A stretch of DNA of 64,000 nt from Corynebacterium halotolerans YIM 70093 = DSM 44683 (GTDB taxonomy: Bacteria > Actinomycetota > Actinomycetes > Mycobacteriales > Mycobacteriaceae), in NCBI RefSeq assembly GCF_000341345.1, contig NC_020302.1:1220075-1284074 (forward strand), in the 5' to 3' direction. The position numbers were made by a program, and so were the translations under genes. This document shows, one piece after another, positions 8,844-18,710 of the stretch; positions within the stretch are counted from its first letter, which is position 1; every line of letters starts with the position of its first letter. The notes beneath the pieces were generated by a model. It was not told where the DNA came from and ran no database searches. It saw only the letters and a list, made by a program, of their open reading frames with translations.

Positions 8844-10436
8844 ATGAGTGTGGGAACCACCTCGGGACCGGAGGTCCGCACCGCCTCCGGTGTTGTCCGG
8901 GGGCTGGTCGACGAGGAGCTCGGCGTCAGGACATGGAGAGGTGTGCCCTTCGGCGCGGACACCTCCGGGGCCGCACGTTTCCGGGCCCCGCGCCCGGCGC
9001 GCAAGTGGAGCGGGGTGCGCGACGCCACCCGCTTCGGCCCGCCCGCCCCGCAGCCCACGTACTCCTGGACCGACCGAATCATCGGCGACGAGGACTGCCT
9101 GCACCTGGACGTCGTCCGCCCGGACACCGACGACGAGCTGCCGGTCGTGGTCTACCTCCACGGCGGCTCGTTCATCATGGGTTCCTCGCACGAGCAGATG
9201 CTGCGGGGCTACTTCCTGGCCACCTCGATGGACGTGGTGTACGTCTCCGTGAACTTCCGGCTCGGGGTGCTCGGCTACCTCGACCTGCGCAGCCTGGGGG
9301 AGGACTGCGTGGCCAACCCGGCGGTGCGCGACCAGCTGCTCGCCCTGCAGTGGGTGCAGGCCAATATCGCGGGCTTCGGCGGGGATCCGGACAATGTCAC
9401 GCTGATGGGCGAGTCCGCCGGTGGGGCGGCGGTGACCACGCTGATGAGCGTGCCCGCCGCGAAGGGTCTGTTCCACCGGGCGATCGCCCAGTCGCCGCCG
9501 ATCTCGATGATCCACTCCCGCGCCCAGGCCACCCTCTGGGCCCGTGAGCTCGTCTACGGCATGGCCCTGCCGCGGCAGACCACCCTGGCGGATCTGCGTG
9601 AGGCGCCGGTCGGGGATCTGGTGCGCGCCGGGCAGTCGATGATCTGGCGGGGCGGGGAACTGATCCACCTGAACGCGAGCTACAGCCCGACCGTCGACGG
9701 CGGACTCATCCCCGACCACCCCCTGGTGGTGTTCGCCGAGGGGGAGCAGGCGCAGGTGCCGTTGCTGATCGGCACGAACTCCGATGAGACGAGCTTCGGG
9801 AAGTTCTTCTACCTGCGCAACTCCGCCCGTTCGCGGGCCGCGTTGCGGCTGCTGTCGGCCTTCGACCCGGAGCACGCGCCCCGGGTGCTGGAGGCCTACG
9901 GCGGGGCCACGGAGCGCACGGAGTTCGCCGAGCTGCTGGCCGACGCCATCTTCTGGGCGCCGTCGGGCCGTACGGCGACCAACCACGCGCGCATGGCCCC
10001 GACCTGGATGTACCGCTTCGACTACGCCCCGGCGGCCCTGCGCTGGCTGGGGCTCGGGGCGATGCACTCGCTGGAGTTGTCGGCGGTGTTCGGCGATCCC
10101 GGTTCCTCGCGGACCCGCGGGCTGTCGCGCTGGGGCGGCATGGAGGGCCTGGAGGAGCTGACCGAGTACATGCAGTACCACTGGGGCCATTTCATCCGCC
10201 ACGGGCACCCGGGTGAGGAGTGGCCGGCCTATCAGCCGGCGAGTGACACCGTCCCGCCGCGGGCGACGATGGTCTTCGACGCCGAGTCGCGCGTGGAGTA
10301 CGACCCGAAGGCGACCAAGCGCCGGGCCTGGGAGGACTACCGCATGCTGGAGTGGGGCACGGGCCGCCCGGAACTGCTCGAGGAACTGGGGCTGATGGTC
10401 TCCCAGGAACTGACCGGGCGGCTGGCGGGGCCGTGA
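8844..10436 (+). CDS. type-B carboxylesterase/lipase
   Basis: 530-residue alpha/beta-hydrolase of the carboxylesterase type-B family, which hydrolyses carboxylic esters. Visible: oxyanion-hole HGGSF, nucleophile elbow GESAGG with Ser near residue 191, acidic member in GTNSDETSF near 314, and the His of GAMHSLELSAVFG near 407. The length is normal for the family and there is no signal peptide, so it is probably cytoplasmic. ATG 8844 was chosen over the upstream ATG 8787 because the family N-terminus begins here and the upstream stretch overlaps aroE. Transcribed divergently from the AroE paralogue. Confidence 0.9.
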   Translation: MSVGTTSGPEVRTASGVVRGLVDEELGVRTWRGVPFGADTSGAARFRAPRPARKWSGVRDATRFGPPAPQPTYSWTDRIIGDEDCLHLDVVRPDTDDELPVVVYLHGGSFIMGSSHEQMLRGYFLATSMDVVYVSVNFRLGVLGYLDLRSLGEDCVANPAVRDQLLALQWVQANIAGFGGDPDNVTLMGESAGGAAVTTLMSVPAAKGLFHRAIAQSPPISMIHSRAQATLWARELVYGMALPRQTTLADLREAPVGDLVRAGQSMIWRGGELIHLNASYSPTVDGGLIPDHPLVVFAEGEQAQVPLLIGTNSDETSFGKFFYLRNSARSRAALRLLSAFDPEHAPRVLEAYGGATERTEFAELLADAIFWAPSGRTATNHARMAPTWMYRFDYAPAALRWLGLGAMHSLELSAVFGDPGSSRTRGLSRWGGMEGLEELTEYMQYHWGHFIRHGHPGEEWPAYQPASDTVPPRATMVFDAESRVEYDPKATKRRAWEDYRMLEWGTGRPELLEELGLMVSQELTGRLAGP

Positions 10437-10559
10437 TCGTCGACCGGGGACGGGGAGCCGCCGGTTTGCGTCGGCGTTCCGGGCCGCGGAGGGCTAGGCT
10501 GGGGCGCGATTGCCGTTGGCGGTCACCGCTTCAGCTCCGACTGGAAGGACAACACGGAC

Positions 10560-11543
10560 ATGAGCTTCTTCGAGGACATTGCCGCTGCACTTGACGCCGA
10601 CGGGATCGAATCCCGCGTGAACGACGACATCATGTTCGTCCCGATCACCGCTGACCTGGAGATCCAGTTCGTGGAGATCGACGCGCTGCTGCCCGCCGCC
10701 AATGTCTACATCGCCGCCGCGGACGTCGACGAGGACGACGAGAACTTCGAGGCGGTGCTCGTGTCGGTGGTGTTCTCCGTCGACGACGCCGTGCGCACCG
10801 TCGCCGGACACGTGGCCACCGACCAGGTGATCACCGTGCTGCGCGACCTGCTCGAGGGCACCGACGAGCGCATCGGCGACATGGAGTTCTACCAGGACGC
10901 GGTCAACGCGAACCTGGTGCGCGCCGAGGTCGGCCAGAGCTCCGAGCTGCAGGTCCTCGTCGAGGTTATGGACGGCGTGCCGAGCGCCGTCGTCCAGTTC
11001 GTGGCCATCGGCGACTCCTTCGAGGATCTGGTGGACCAGGCCATCGACGAGCTGTGGGAGTCGGACGCCGACGCCGTGCTCTCCGACGAGGACCGCCAGC
11101 GGCTGTTCTCTGACCTGCACAATGAGGCCGAGCTGGCCACCGACGAGGTCCTCGACCTGGGCACTTTCACCGACTTCGACCGGCTCTTCGACGTTCTGTC
11201 GCTGGCCGCCGACCACGCCGAGGACTGGGAGGAGCAGCTCGTCCCCTTCGACGACGAGGAGTTCGACGAGCCCGACGTCTACGACCTCTACGGCGAGGAT
11301 GACGGGGACGACTTCGACGACGATGAGGACGATGAGGAGGACGAGGAGGACGAGGAGGACGACGACTTCGGCGACGGGGACGACGGGGACGATGACGTCC
11401 GCGAGGTCTTCGAGGTGGTCGACGAGGTCCTCGACGACCGTCCCGAGCCCGGCTCGGAGGTCAATTACGAGGAGGAGGACGCCAGCGATGACGGCGGCGC
11501 CGACTTCGACTTCGGCGACGACGAGGGCGACGCCCGCAGCTAG
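10560..11543 (+). CDS. hypothetical protein with long Asp/Glu tail
   Basis: 327 residues of unknown function. The first 220 residues are a mixed alpha/beta domain beginning MSFFEDIAAALDADGIESRV that I cannot assign, with several Asp-rich loops. From about residue 235 the chain is almost entirely Asp, Glu and Gly. It is encoded by GAN-type codons that form a low-complexity DNA tract around 11298-11380. The start is ATG 10560 with GGAAGGAC upstream, and TAGGCT near 10495 may be a -10 box. Such tails suggest interaction with basic proteins or cations, which is inference only. Confidence 0.75.
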   Translation: MSFFEDIAAALDADGIESRVNDDIMFVPITADLEIQFVEIDALLPAANVYIAAADVDEDDENFEAVLVSVVFSVDDAVRTVAGHVATDQVITVLRDLLEGTDERIGDMEFYQDAVNANLVRAEVGQSSELQVLVEVMDGVPSAVVQFVAIGDSFEDLVDQAIDELWESDADAVLSDEDRQRLFSDLHNEAELATDEVLDLGTFTDFDRLFDVLSLAADHAEDWEEQLVPFDDEEFDEPDVYDLYGEDDGDDFDDDEDDEEDEEDEEDDDFGDGDDGDDDVREVFEVVDEVLDDRPEPGSEVNYEEEDASDDGGADFDFGDDEGDARS

Positions 11544-11556
11544 GGGCGTGATGCAC

Positions 11557-12345
11557 CTACCCCTGGAGGTGGGTGACCGCCGCCAGCAACAGTGCGTAGA
11601 GCACCAGGCCGGTCAGGAACCAGCCGAAGCTGGAGGAGCGGTTCGAGGGAACCTCTTCCTTGAACACGTTCAGCAGCACGGAACCACCCAGGAAGGCCGT
11701 GAGCAGAGCCACCAGCAGCGTGCTGGTGGGGGCTGCGAGCGCTCCGAGCGCCCAGCCGACCACCAGGGCCCCGGCCAGCAGAAGCCGACCATGTGCACGA
11801 AACCGGCGTGGGTAGTGTTCGGCCAGACCACGGTCGGTGAGCACGAAGTGCAGCCCCATGGCCACCGTGAACAGCAGCGCGAACAGTAACCCGGTGCGCA
11901 CCCGCAGGGACATGGTGTACGTGATCAGCATGTTGTAGATCAGGAACGACCCCAGGTGCAGCCAGTACACCCATGCCGCCTCCCGCTTCCCGTCGTCACC
12001 CGGGGCGGTCGTCCGGGGCTGCTCCCGGGAGCCGCGGTAGGTGGCCAGACGTTCCAGGCCGTAGAAGACGGTGAAGCCGGTCAGCGCGACCAGGAAGATC
12101 CCCAGCTCCAGTAGCGGGGTCGGTTCCACTACGTCCGACAGGGCCTCGCCCACGGCCTCGTTGCCGGCCGCGACCTCGGGCAGCAGGTGCAGGAACACGT
12201 AGCTCACGGCCAGACCACCGGCGAAGGAGCCGGTGAAGCGTTCCGGTACCAGAGGCAGTTTGCGGATGCTCGGCGCCGCCAGGTGAAGCACGGCCAGCAC
12301 CGCCACCAGGCCGAGAGCGATCCACACGCTCGCCGTCACGGTCAT
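11557..12345 (-). CDS. polytopic membrane protein, ZIP-like
   Basis: 262-residue integral membrane protein with about seven to eight hydrophobic helices. The second helix reads GGLAVSYVFLHLLPE, which resembles the HxxxE metal-binding helix of ZIP transporters, and a central hydrophilic loop (about 110-130) separates two bundles. A divalent-metal transporter is possible, but the usual His-rich loop is absent and the assignment is weak. ATG 12345 was chosen because AAGGAG lies nine bases upstream. A TTG at 12354 sits too close to that site. Convergent with the acidic-protein gene (13-base gap). Confidence 0.65.
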   Translation of the reverse strand: MTVTASVWIALGLVAVLAVLHLAAPSIRKLPLVPERFTGSFAGGLAVSYVFLHLLPEVAAGNEAVGEALSDVVEPTPLLELGIFLVALTGFTVFYGLERLATYRGSREQPRTTAPGDDGKREAAWVYWLHLGSFLIYNMLITYTMSLRVRTGLLFALLFTVAMGLHFVLTDRGLAEHYPRRFRAHGRLLLAGALVVGWALGALAAPTSTLLVALLTAFLGGSVLLNVFKEEVPSNRSSSFGWFLTGLVLYALLLAAVTHLQG

Positions 12346-12547
12346 TTCGATCAACTCCTTCAGTTGTCATCACCGAGCTGCGTTGCTCCTGCCGGGCCGG
12401 GGCCGGGGACAGATTCTGATCGACCGCCGTCCGCGGAAAAGAGACGCACATCACCGTACGTGCGACGGTACCGAACCGCAGCACTGGTAGGACGGGTCCG
12501 ATACAGGCATCCTGGGGACACGGACCATTGACTGAAGGAGCGGCCTG

Positions 12548-13510
12548 ATGGCGACAATCGGATTCCACGCCTCGCACGAACAGATAGGACCCGCGGACCT
12601 GCTGCGCCACGTGCAGCAGGCCGAGGCCGCCGGCTTCACCGCGGCGATGTGCTCGGACCACCTCGAACCGTGGTCGCACCGGCAGGGGCACTCGGGGCAC
12701 GCGTGGTCGTGGCTGGGCGCCGCGCTCGCGAGCACCTCGCTACCGCTCGGGGTGGTCACCGTGCCCGGTTACCGCTACGACCCGACGGTGCTCGCCCAGG
12801 CCTCGGCGACCCTGGCGGAGATGTTTCCCGGTCGTTTCTGGTTCGCGCCGGGTAGCGGTGAGTTGCTCAACGAGCACGTCACCGGCGAGCCCTGGCCGGA
12901 TAAGGAGGGCCGGCAGCGGCGGCTGGGGGAGTGCCTGGACGTGATCCGCCGGCTCCATGCCGGCGAGCGGGTGACCCACCACGGCGAGATCACCGTCGAC
13001 CGGGCCAGGGTCTGGGAGGTTCCCACCCGGCGGCCGGAGATGATTCTGCCGGCCCTGTCCCCGCAGACCGCGCGGCGTTTCGCCGGTCAGGTGGACGGGC
13101 TGATCACGGTGAATCAGCCCCTGGAGGATCTGCGCGGGATGCTCGAGGCCTACCGCGCGGGTGGCGGCACGGGCAAGGCGGTGCTGCAGGTGCACCTGAG
13201 CTGGGCCGAGACCGAGGACGAGGCCTACGCGCTGGCGCACGACCAGTGGCGGACGAATGTCTTCGATTCGCTGACCCTGTCAGCCTTCGCCCTACCGGAG
13301 GACTATGAACGCAAGGCGGAGGAGGACGGCGTCGACCGGGAGCAGCTGGCTGGCTCGGTGAATATCTCCGCGGATCCGGATCAGCATGCCCAGTGGCTGC
13401 GGGAGTACCTCGACCTGGGTTTCGAGGAGATCTACCTGCACCACGTGGGTCAGGAGCAGGGGCGTTTCATCGAGGTCTTCGGTGAGCGGGTGCTGCCGCA
13501 GCTGGCCTGA
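12548..13510 (+). CDS. LLM-class flavin-dependent oxidoreductase (TIGR03885-like)
   Basis: 320-residue (beta/alpha)8 luciferase-like monooxygenase-family protein. MATIGFHASHEQIGPADLLRH, the SDHLEPW segment, GVVTVPGYRYDPTVLAQ, FWFAPGSGE and LSPQTARRFAG are typical of the probable non-F420 flavinoid branch. It probably uses FMN, because corynebacteria generally lack F420. Substrate unknown. Ribosome site GAAGGAG lies before ATG 12548. A small DedA gene follows about 110 bases downstream. Confidence 0.85.
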   Translation: MATIGFHASHEQIGPADLLRHVQQAEAAGFTAAMCSDHLEPWSHRQGHSGHAWSWLGAALASTSLPLGVVTVPGYRYDPTVLAQASATLAEMFPGRFWFAPGSGELLNEHVTGEPWPDKEGRQRRLGECLDVIRRLHAGERVTHHGEITVDRARVWEVPTRRPEMILPALSPQTARRFAGQVDGLITVNQPLEDLRGMLEAYRAGGGTGKAVLQVHLSWAETEDEAYALAHDQWRTNVFDSLTLSAFALPEDYERKAEEDGVDREQLAGSVNISADPDQHAQWLREYLDLGFEEIYLHHVGQEQGRFIEVFGERVLPQLA

Positions 13511-13619
13511 CGACGTCCGGGGATTTTTGGGCGGGGAAGCCGCGGCCACTACCCTGGACAGGTCACCTGACGGACGGTCAGAAAAATATCCCGGGAGGGG
13601 AACGGCGGAGGATGCGGAG

Positions 13620-14252
13620 ATGAACCTGGACATCCCGGCCATGGTGGAGGCGATCTCCGGCTACGCGCCCGTCGTCGTCGCGGTGATCGCGCTGGCGGCC
13701 CTGGCCGAGGCGGCCCTCGGACTCGGGGTCATCATCCCCGGGGAGACTTTCGTCGTGCTCGGTGCCGTGGTCCTCAGCGACGCCGGTCTCGGCTGGGTGC
13801 TCATCGGCTGCCTGGCGGTGGCGGTCGCGGCGTCCGTCGGCGACCACATCGGCTGGTGGATCGGCCGTAGCGCCGGACCGTCGTTGCGCACTTCCCGGAT
13901 CGTGCGCCCGGTGGGCGTCGACAAGTGGGACCGGGCGATGGACGCCGTTCAGCGCCAGGGTCTGCTGCCGCTGGTCCTCTCCCGTCAGCTGCCGGGGGTG
14001 CGCACGTTGGTCTCGGCGGCCTGCGGTGCGGCGCGGGTGCCGTACCGGCGGTTCGCCACCGCGAGCGTTGTCGGTGCCTCGATCTGGGCACTGTTGTGGA
14101 CGGGAGGTGGCGCGCTGTTCGGGCGCATCATCCTCGATGTCTTGGGTCCGGTCCTGCCCGTCATCGTGGCGGTCTGGATCGTCGGCGTGGTGGCCGTGCT
14201 GGTGGTGAAGAAGGTCAGGGGCCGGGTCAGGCGGCCTGCGCGAAACCACTGA
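13620..14252 (+). CDS. DedA/VTT-family membrane protein
   Basis: 210-residue inner-membrane protein of the DedA (SNARE-associated/VTT) family, some members of which move lipids between membrane leaflets. Family features: IIPGETFVVLGAVVLS, GDHIGWWIGR, and SRQLPGVRTLVSAACGAARVPYRRF with its conserved Arg and Pro, then two C-terminal helices. ATG 13620 has GGAGG eight bases upstream. The last 26 bases overlap convergently with the 3' end of the next gene. Confidence 0.85.
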   Translation: MNLDIPAMVEAISGYAPVVVAVIALAALAEAALGLGVIIPGETFVVLGAVVLSDAGLGWVLIGCLAVAVAASVGDHIGWWIGRSAGPSLRTSRIVRPVGVDKWDRAMDAVQRQGLLPLVLSRQLPGVRTLVSAACGAARVPYRRFATASVVGASIWALLWTGGGALFGRIILDVLGPVLPVIVAVWIVGVVAVLVVKKVRGRVRRPARNH

Positions 14253-14739
14253 ACAGTGAGGCGGGGGAGTGGACGGGGCGGTAGTGCCCGTCCACCAGCC
14301 ACAGGTAGGTCGGTGTGCGGCCGTCGCTGATCTCGTGGATGGTGTCGACCATGCTCTCGTCCACCAGCGCGCGGATCCAGCCCTCGGCGATGACGGGTTC
14401 GACCCGGCGGCCCCTCGGATCCGTGACCCGCACGCTGATGAGATAGGCGGGGTCGCGGGTCTCGCCGAAGCCGCGGACACGGGCCCGGGTGCGGGGCCCC
14501 ACGCGGTGGCGGGTGACGGTGAGCATGAGAGGGGCGGCGCCGAATAACGCCGGTGTCTGCTTTGATGGTGGACGCCAGTCGGCCATCGGCCGGGCGAGTG
14601 AGCGCGGGTGGTGGATCACCGAGTCCACTGCCCGGAGGGTCTCCGCCTCGTGCTCGCGGATATGTGTGGCCACCTCAGCCGCGGAGAGGGAGACGCGCGG
14701 GGTGTGGCGGACGGGCAGGATGGAAAAGGCTCTGTTCAT
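14227..14739 (-). CDS. hypothetical protein
   Basis: 170-residue protein of unknown function beginning MNRAFSILPVRHTPRVSLSA. It contains a basic region (HRVGPRTRARVRGFGETRDP) and a C-terminal beta-rich part (PTYLWLVDGHYRPVHSPASLF). No domain recognised; no signal peptide or membrane segment. ATG 14739 was chosen because GGAG lies seven bases upstream, while the ATG two codons earlier would sit almost on that site. It shares its upstream region, including the LexA-like box, with the divergent MFS gene. Confidence 0.6.
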   Translation of the reverse strand: MNRAFSILPVRHTPRVSLSAAEVATHIREHEAETLRAVDSVIHHPRSLARPMADWRPPSKQTPALFGAAPLMLTVTRHRVGPRTRARVRGFGETRDPAYLISVRVTDPRGRRVEPVIAEGWIRALVDESMVDTIHEISDGRTPTYLWLVDGHYRPVHSPASLFSGFAQAA

Positions 14740-14790
14740 CTTCATGCTCCGAAGACTAGGAACGGGGCGGACACGTATGTTCGAAATTGT

Positions 14791-14804
14791 AGAACACATG
14801 TTCC
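14791..14804. promoter_or_regulatory. LexA/SOS-box-like operator
   Basis: AGAACACATGTTCC matches the Gram-positive/actinobacterial SOS box CGAACRNRYGTTYG at all core positions and differs only in the outer bases. A further TGTTC half-site at 14779-14783 pairs with the GAACA of this box across nine bases. It lies about 60 bases before the MFS gene (14865) and about 50 bases before the divergent hypothetical gene, so either could be DNA-damage inducible. Confidence 0.6.
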
Positions 14805-14864
14805 AAACCCGCGCACAGTTGAAAAATAGCCGATATGAATAAAAAGGGATAACCTGATAACGAT

Positions 14865-16115
14865 ATGACCAGTAACGCAACGTCGCAGGACACGGCCTCC
14901 GGGACCGGTCCCGGGGCACCGAAGATCCCGGTCGAGATCTGGGTGCTCGTCTCCGCGGCCTTCATCATCGCCCTGGGTTACGGGCTGATCGCCCCCATCA
15001 TCCCGCAGTTCGCCGTCAGCTTCGACGTCTCCATGGCCGCCGCCGGCGCGGTCGTCTCCATCTTCGCCATGAGCCGGCTGCTGTTCGCCCCGGTCTCCGG
15101 CCGGCTCATCGACGCCCTCGGCTCCCGCAAGGTCTACCTGACGGGCCTGATCACCGTCGCGGTGACCACCGCGCTCGTCGCCTTCGCCCAGGAGTACTGG
15201 CACATCCTGCTGCTGCGCGGCATCGGCGGCGTCGGCTCCACGATGTTCACCGTCTCCGCGATGGGCCTGATCGTGAAGATGGCCCCGCCGAGCATCCGGG
15301 GCAAGGCCTCCTCCGTCTACGCCAGCGCCTTCCTCATCGGCAACATCATCGGCCCCGTCGTCGGCGCGGCCCTGTCGATGCTGGGCATGCGCATCCCCTT
15401 CGTCATCTACGGTGGCGCGGTCGCCCTGGCCGCGTTCGTCGTGTGGTGGCGCATGCCGAAGATGGACGACAGCGCCCGCTCCGGCGCCCACACCCAGCCG
15501 CCCCTGAACTTCCGGGAGGCCTTCCGGGACTCGGCCTACCGCAGCGCCCTGTTCGGCGCGTTCGCCAACGGCTGGTCCAATTTCGGCGTGCGCGTGGCCA
15601 CCCTGCCGCTGTTCGCCGCGGCCGTCTTCCAGCACGGGGGCGCGGCCGCGGGCCTGGCGATGGCCACCTTCGCCGCCGGCAACGCCGTCGCCCTGCAGTT
15701 CTCCGGTCGGCTGGCCGACCGGATCGGGCGTAAACCGTTGATCATCTCCGGGCTGATCGTCAACGCCGTGTTCACCGGCGGCATGGGCTTCGCCGATGGC
15801 TTCTGGCCGCTGCTGATCGTCTCCGCGATCGCCGGCGCCGGCGCGGGCATGCTCAACCCCGCCCAGCAGGCGGTGCTCGCCGACGTGATCGGCAACAACC
15901 GCTCCGGCGGCAAGGTGCTCGCCAACTACCAGATGGCCCAGGACTTCGGCGCCATCACCGGCCCCATCATCGTCGGCGCCGTCGCCGAGCTCATGGGCTT
16001 CCGCGCAGGCTTCCTCATCTGCGGCGTCATCGGCCTGGCCGCCGCCGCGATCTGGACCTTCGGCCGGGAGACCCTGGAGAAGGACGATACGGACCTGGAG
16101 CGGGTGGGGCAGTGA
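14865..16115 (+). CDS. MFS drug-type efflux transporter, 12 helices
   Basis: 416-residue major facilitator superfamily exporter. The N-terminal half carries the drug/H+ antiporter features (GLIAPIIPQF, SRLLFAPVSGRLIDALGSRKVYL as motif A, and a GPVVGAALS-type motif C region). The second motif A is SGRLADRIGRKP near residue 285. Substrate unknown. ATG 14865 has only the distant AAAGGG upstream, so the start or a leaderless message is not settled. It is the first gene of a two-transporter operon, stop-overlapped by the second, and lies behind a LexA-like box. Confidence 0.85.
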   Translation: MTSNATSQDTASGTGPGAPKIPVEIWVLVSAAFIIALGYGLIAPIIPQFAVSFDVSMAAAGAVVSIFAMSRLLFAPVSGRLIDALGSRKVYLTGLITVAVTTALVAFAQEYWHILLLRGIGGVGSTMFTVSAMGLIVKMAPPSIRGKASSVYASAFLIGNIIGPVVGAALSMLGMRIPFVIYGGAVALAAFVVWWRMPKMDDSARSGAHTQPPLNFREAFRDSAYRSALFGAFANGWSNFGVRVATLPLFAAAVFQHGGAAAGLAMATFAAGNAVALQFSGRLADRIGRKPLIISGLIVNAVFTGGMGFADGFWPLLIVSAIAGAGAGMLNPAQQAVLADVIGNNRSGGKVLANYQMAQDFGAITGPIIVGAVAELMGFRAGFLICGVIGLAAAAIWTFGRETLEKDDTDLERVGQ

Positions 16116-17536
16116 CCGGCACCACCTTCTCCCGCACCGCCGCCCCGATCCCGGAGAAACAGGCCTGGCGCGCGCTCGCCGCCCTGTGCATCGGCCTGTT
16201 CGTCACCCTGCTCGACCAGTCCCTGGTGGCCGTGTCCCTGCCGCGCATCGCGGAGGAGCTGGACGCCAGCATCAACCAGGTCGTCTGGGTCTCCGCCGTC
16301 TACCTGCTGACCTTCGCCGTGCCCCTGCTGATCACCGGGCGTCTCGGTGACCGCTTCGGCCAGCGCAACGTCTATCTGGTGGGCATGGCGGTCTTCACCC
16401 TCGGTGCCCTGGCCTGTTCACTCGCGCCGACGATCGAGTGGCTGATTCTCCTGCGCGCCGTGCAGGGCCTCGGTGGCTCGTTGATCAACCCGCAGCCGCT
16501 GAGCATCATCCACCGCATCTTCGCCCATGACCGACGTGGTGCGGCCACCGGTGTGTGGAGCGCGGTGGCCAGCTCCGCCGGGCTGTTCGGCCCCGTCCTC
16601 GGCGGTGTGCTCGTGGGCACCGTCGGCTGGCGCTGGGTCTTTTTCGTCTATGTCCCGCTCGGTGTGCTCTCCCTGGTGATGGTGGCCCGCAATGTGCCGC
16701 GGCTGCCCACCGGCACCAGCCGCATCGACCTGCTCAGTGGCCTGGTCTCCCTGATCGCGGTGCTCGGGGTGGTCTTCTCCCTCCAGCAGGGCCCCGAGGT
16801 CGGCTGGAGCTGGTGGCTGTGGGTCGTCCTCGGCGTCGGCGTGCTGGCCTTCCTGCTGTTCATCCGCCTGCAGAGGACCGCCGGCCGGCGCGGCACGGAG
16901 GCCCTGGTCCCGCTCGGGCTGTTCGGGCACCGCAACTTCGCCCTCGGTGCGTTCGCGGTGTTCACCCTGGGCTTCACCGTGTACTCGGTGAACCTGCCGA
17001 TCATGCTCTACCTCCAGGTGGGTCAGGGCCTGCCCTCCGAGGTGGCGGGCCTGATGCTCGTGCCCATGGGGGTGATCTCGGTGTTCATGGCTCCCGTGGT
17101 CGGGCGCATCACCGACCGCGTGCCGCCGGGGCGGATCTCGAGGATCGGCTTCACCGCCATGATCGCCGCGATGACGCTGTTCGGCGTCTTCATGCACCTG
17201 GAACTCAGCGCCTGGTGGATCCTCCTACCGGTGGTGGCGCTCGGCTTCGCCAACTCCATGTGCTGGGCGCCGAACTCGACGATCTCCATGCGCGATCTGC
17301 CGGGCGCGCTCGTGGGCGCCGGCTCGGGCGTGTACAACACCTCCCGCCAGGTCGGCGCGGTGGTCGGCGCCGCGGCGCTCGGCGCGGTGATGCAGATGGG
17401 CGAAGGCACGCTCAGCTTCGGCGCCGCGATGGGCAACGCCCTGCTCCTGCCTGTGGTGCTCCTGCTGGCCGGGCTGGTCGCGGTGTCGCGGTTCCGTGGC
17501 GACGGTGGCGACGGTGGCGAGTCTGCGGGGAGGTAG
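16112..17536 (+). CDS. MFS DHA2-family efflux transporter, 14 helices
   Basis: 474-residue multidrug-type MFS transporter of the 14-helix DHA2 (EmrB/QacA) family: LFVTLLDQSLVAVSLPRIAEEL, motif A GRLGDRFGQRNVY, motif C near GLFGPVLGGVLVG, and IDLLSGLVSLIAVLGVV, typical of helices 7-8. The GTG start at 16112 overlaps the stop of the preceding MFS gene (GTGA), which implies translational coupling. Two exporters in one operon under a putative SOS box suggests co-induction by a DNA-damaging compound, which is inference. Confidence 0.88.
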   Translation: MTGTTFSRTAAPIPEKQAWRALAALCIGLFVTLLDQSLVAVSLPRIAEELDASINQVVWVSAVYLLTFAVPLLITGRLGDRFGQRNVYLVGMAVFTLGALACSLAPTIEWLILLRAVQGLGGSLINPQPLSIIHRIFAHDRRGAATGVWSAVASSAGLFGPVLGGVLVGTVGWRWVFFVYVPLGVLSLVMVARNVPRLPTGTSRIDLLSGLVSLIAVLGVVFSLQQGPEVGWSWWLWVVLGVGVLAFLLFIRLQRTAGRRGTEALVPLGLFGHRNFALGAFAVFTLGFTVYSVNLPIMLYLQVGQGLPSEVAGLMLVPMGVISVFMAPVVGRITDRVPPGRISRIGFTAMIAAMTLFGVFMHLELSAWWILLPVVALGFANSMCWAPNSTISMRDLPGALVGAGSGVYNTSRQVGAVVGAAALGAVMQMGEGTLSFGAAMGNALLLPVVLLLAGLVAVSRFRGDGGDGGESAGR

Positions 17537-17578
17537 GCGGTCCACCTCCGCTTGTCGACGCCGCGCCGGGCCCGCATC

Positions 17579-18580
17579 CTACGCGGTGCGGGGCGTGTCG
17601 CGGCGGATGTCCACCACCTGCCACCAGGTGACGCACCGCCACGCCCACTCGGCCGGCCCGTAGCGGAACCGGCGCAGCCAGAGCGTACTCCAGACCGCCT
17701 CGAGGGCGATGATGCCGACCACGAGGACGGCGATCGCAGGTGCGTCGTCGAAACCGTCGATTCCCAGCGGAGGGGCGCCCAGCAGAATCAGCGCGGTGGC
17801 GGCGAGGTAGTTGCTCAGCGACATCCGCCCCATCGGCGCGAGAACACGGTGCAGGACCGGGGCCAGGGGAGTGCGCAGCAGCAGAACCAGGCCGGTGGTG
17901 TAGGCGAGGCCGCTGCACAGCGCCGCCAGCTGCCCGGTGAGGCTGATCCAGCCCAGTGACAGGGAGGGAACAGGTATCCCGTTGCCGACGGCGAGGAGGT
18001 ATCCGCCAGCCGCTACCGCGGAGACGATGAACGCGAGCGCCACCCGTCCGGGACGCCGGGACATGCCCTCCGGCACCCGGAGTGCGGCCAGGCCGAAGCC
18101 GATCAGCAGCAGGCCGGGCATGACGCCGTAGGCGGGGATGAACTGACCGCCGATCAGCAGCAGCACCGCGCCGACGGCCACCGCCCACGAGCCGCCGAGG
18201 AATGAACCCGGCAGCAGCATGAGCAGCCCCATGACCGCGTAGACCAGCAGCACCTCTCCCGGGTGGACGAGCTGGTGCAGCGCACCCAGCGCCGCCAGCG
18301 TCACCAGCCGCCGGGCGAGCACCAGGCGCGGCCGCCGGGTCCGGTCACCCGCGCGCAGGAGGAAGATGCCGAAGGAGACGCCGAACAACAGGGTGAAGAT
18401 CGGCAGGAAGCGCTGGTGAAATCCGTGGCGGATGAGCGCGGGCAGCTCGTCCGTGCCGTAACCGATGCCCTCCGGATACAGCTCGGGCAGGACCACCAGC
18501 TGGTAGACGTTCACGGCGTGGATCCCGCACAGGGCGAATCCCCGCACGACGTCGAGTTCCCCGATCCGGCGAGCCGTCAT
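17579..18580 (-). CDS. DUF418-family membrane protein
   Basis: 333-residue polytopic protein. The N-terminus [20 protein letters not shown] is the hallmark of the YeiB/DUF418 family. [21 protein letters not shown] segment and a C-terminal DUF418 core ([24 protein letters not shown]) follow. About nine to ten transmembrane helices. The biochemical role of the family is not established. ATG 18580 places the family motif at residues 5-14; an open frame extends further upstream but shows no family similarity. It lies convergent with the MFS operon and divergent from sucCD. Confidence 0.8.
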   Translation of the reverse strand: MTARRIGELDVVRGFALCGIHAVNVYQLVVLPELYPEGIGYGTDELPALIRHGFHQRFLPIFTLLFGVSFGIFLLRAGDRTRRPRLVLARRLVTLAALGALHQLVHPGEVLLVYAVMGLLMLLPGSFLGGSWAVAVGAVLLLIGGQFIPAYGVMPGLLLIGFGLAALRVPEGMSRRPGRVALAFIVSAVAAGGYLLAVGNGIPVPSLSLGWISLTGQLAALCSGLAYTTGLVLLLRTPLAPVLHRVLAPMGRMSLSNYLAATALILLGAPPLGIDGFDDAPAIAVLVVGIIALEAVWSTLWLRRFRYGPAEWAWRCVTWWQVVDIRRDTPRTA

Positions 18581-18710
18581 GGGCCGATTCAACCACGCCC
18601 GGGCATCAATCTGTAGGGCCGGTGATCGCCGTTCCGCCGCCCCGGCACCCGCTCGATGTGCGCGTGCCCTCCGGATGCATTCAGAAACCGGCGGGCCAAT
18701 CCGGAACACG

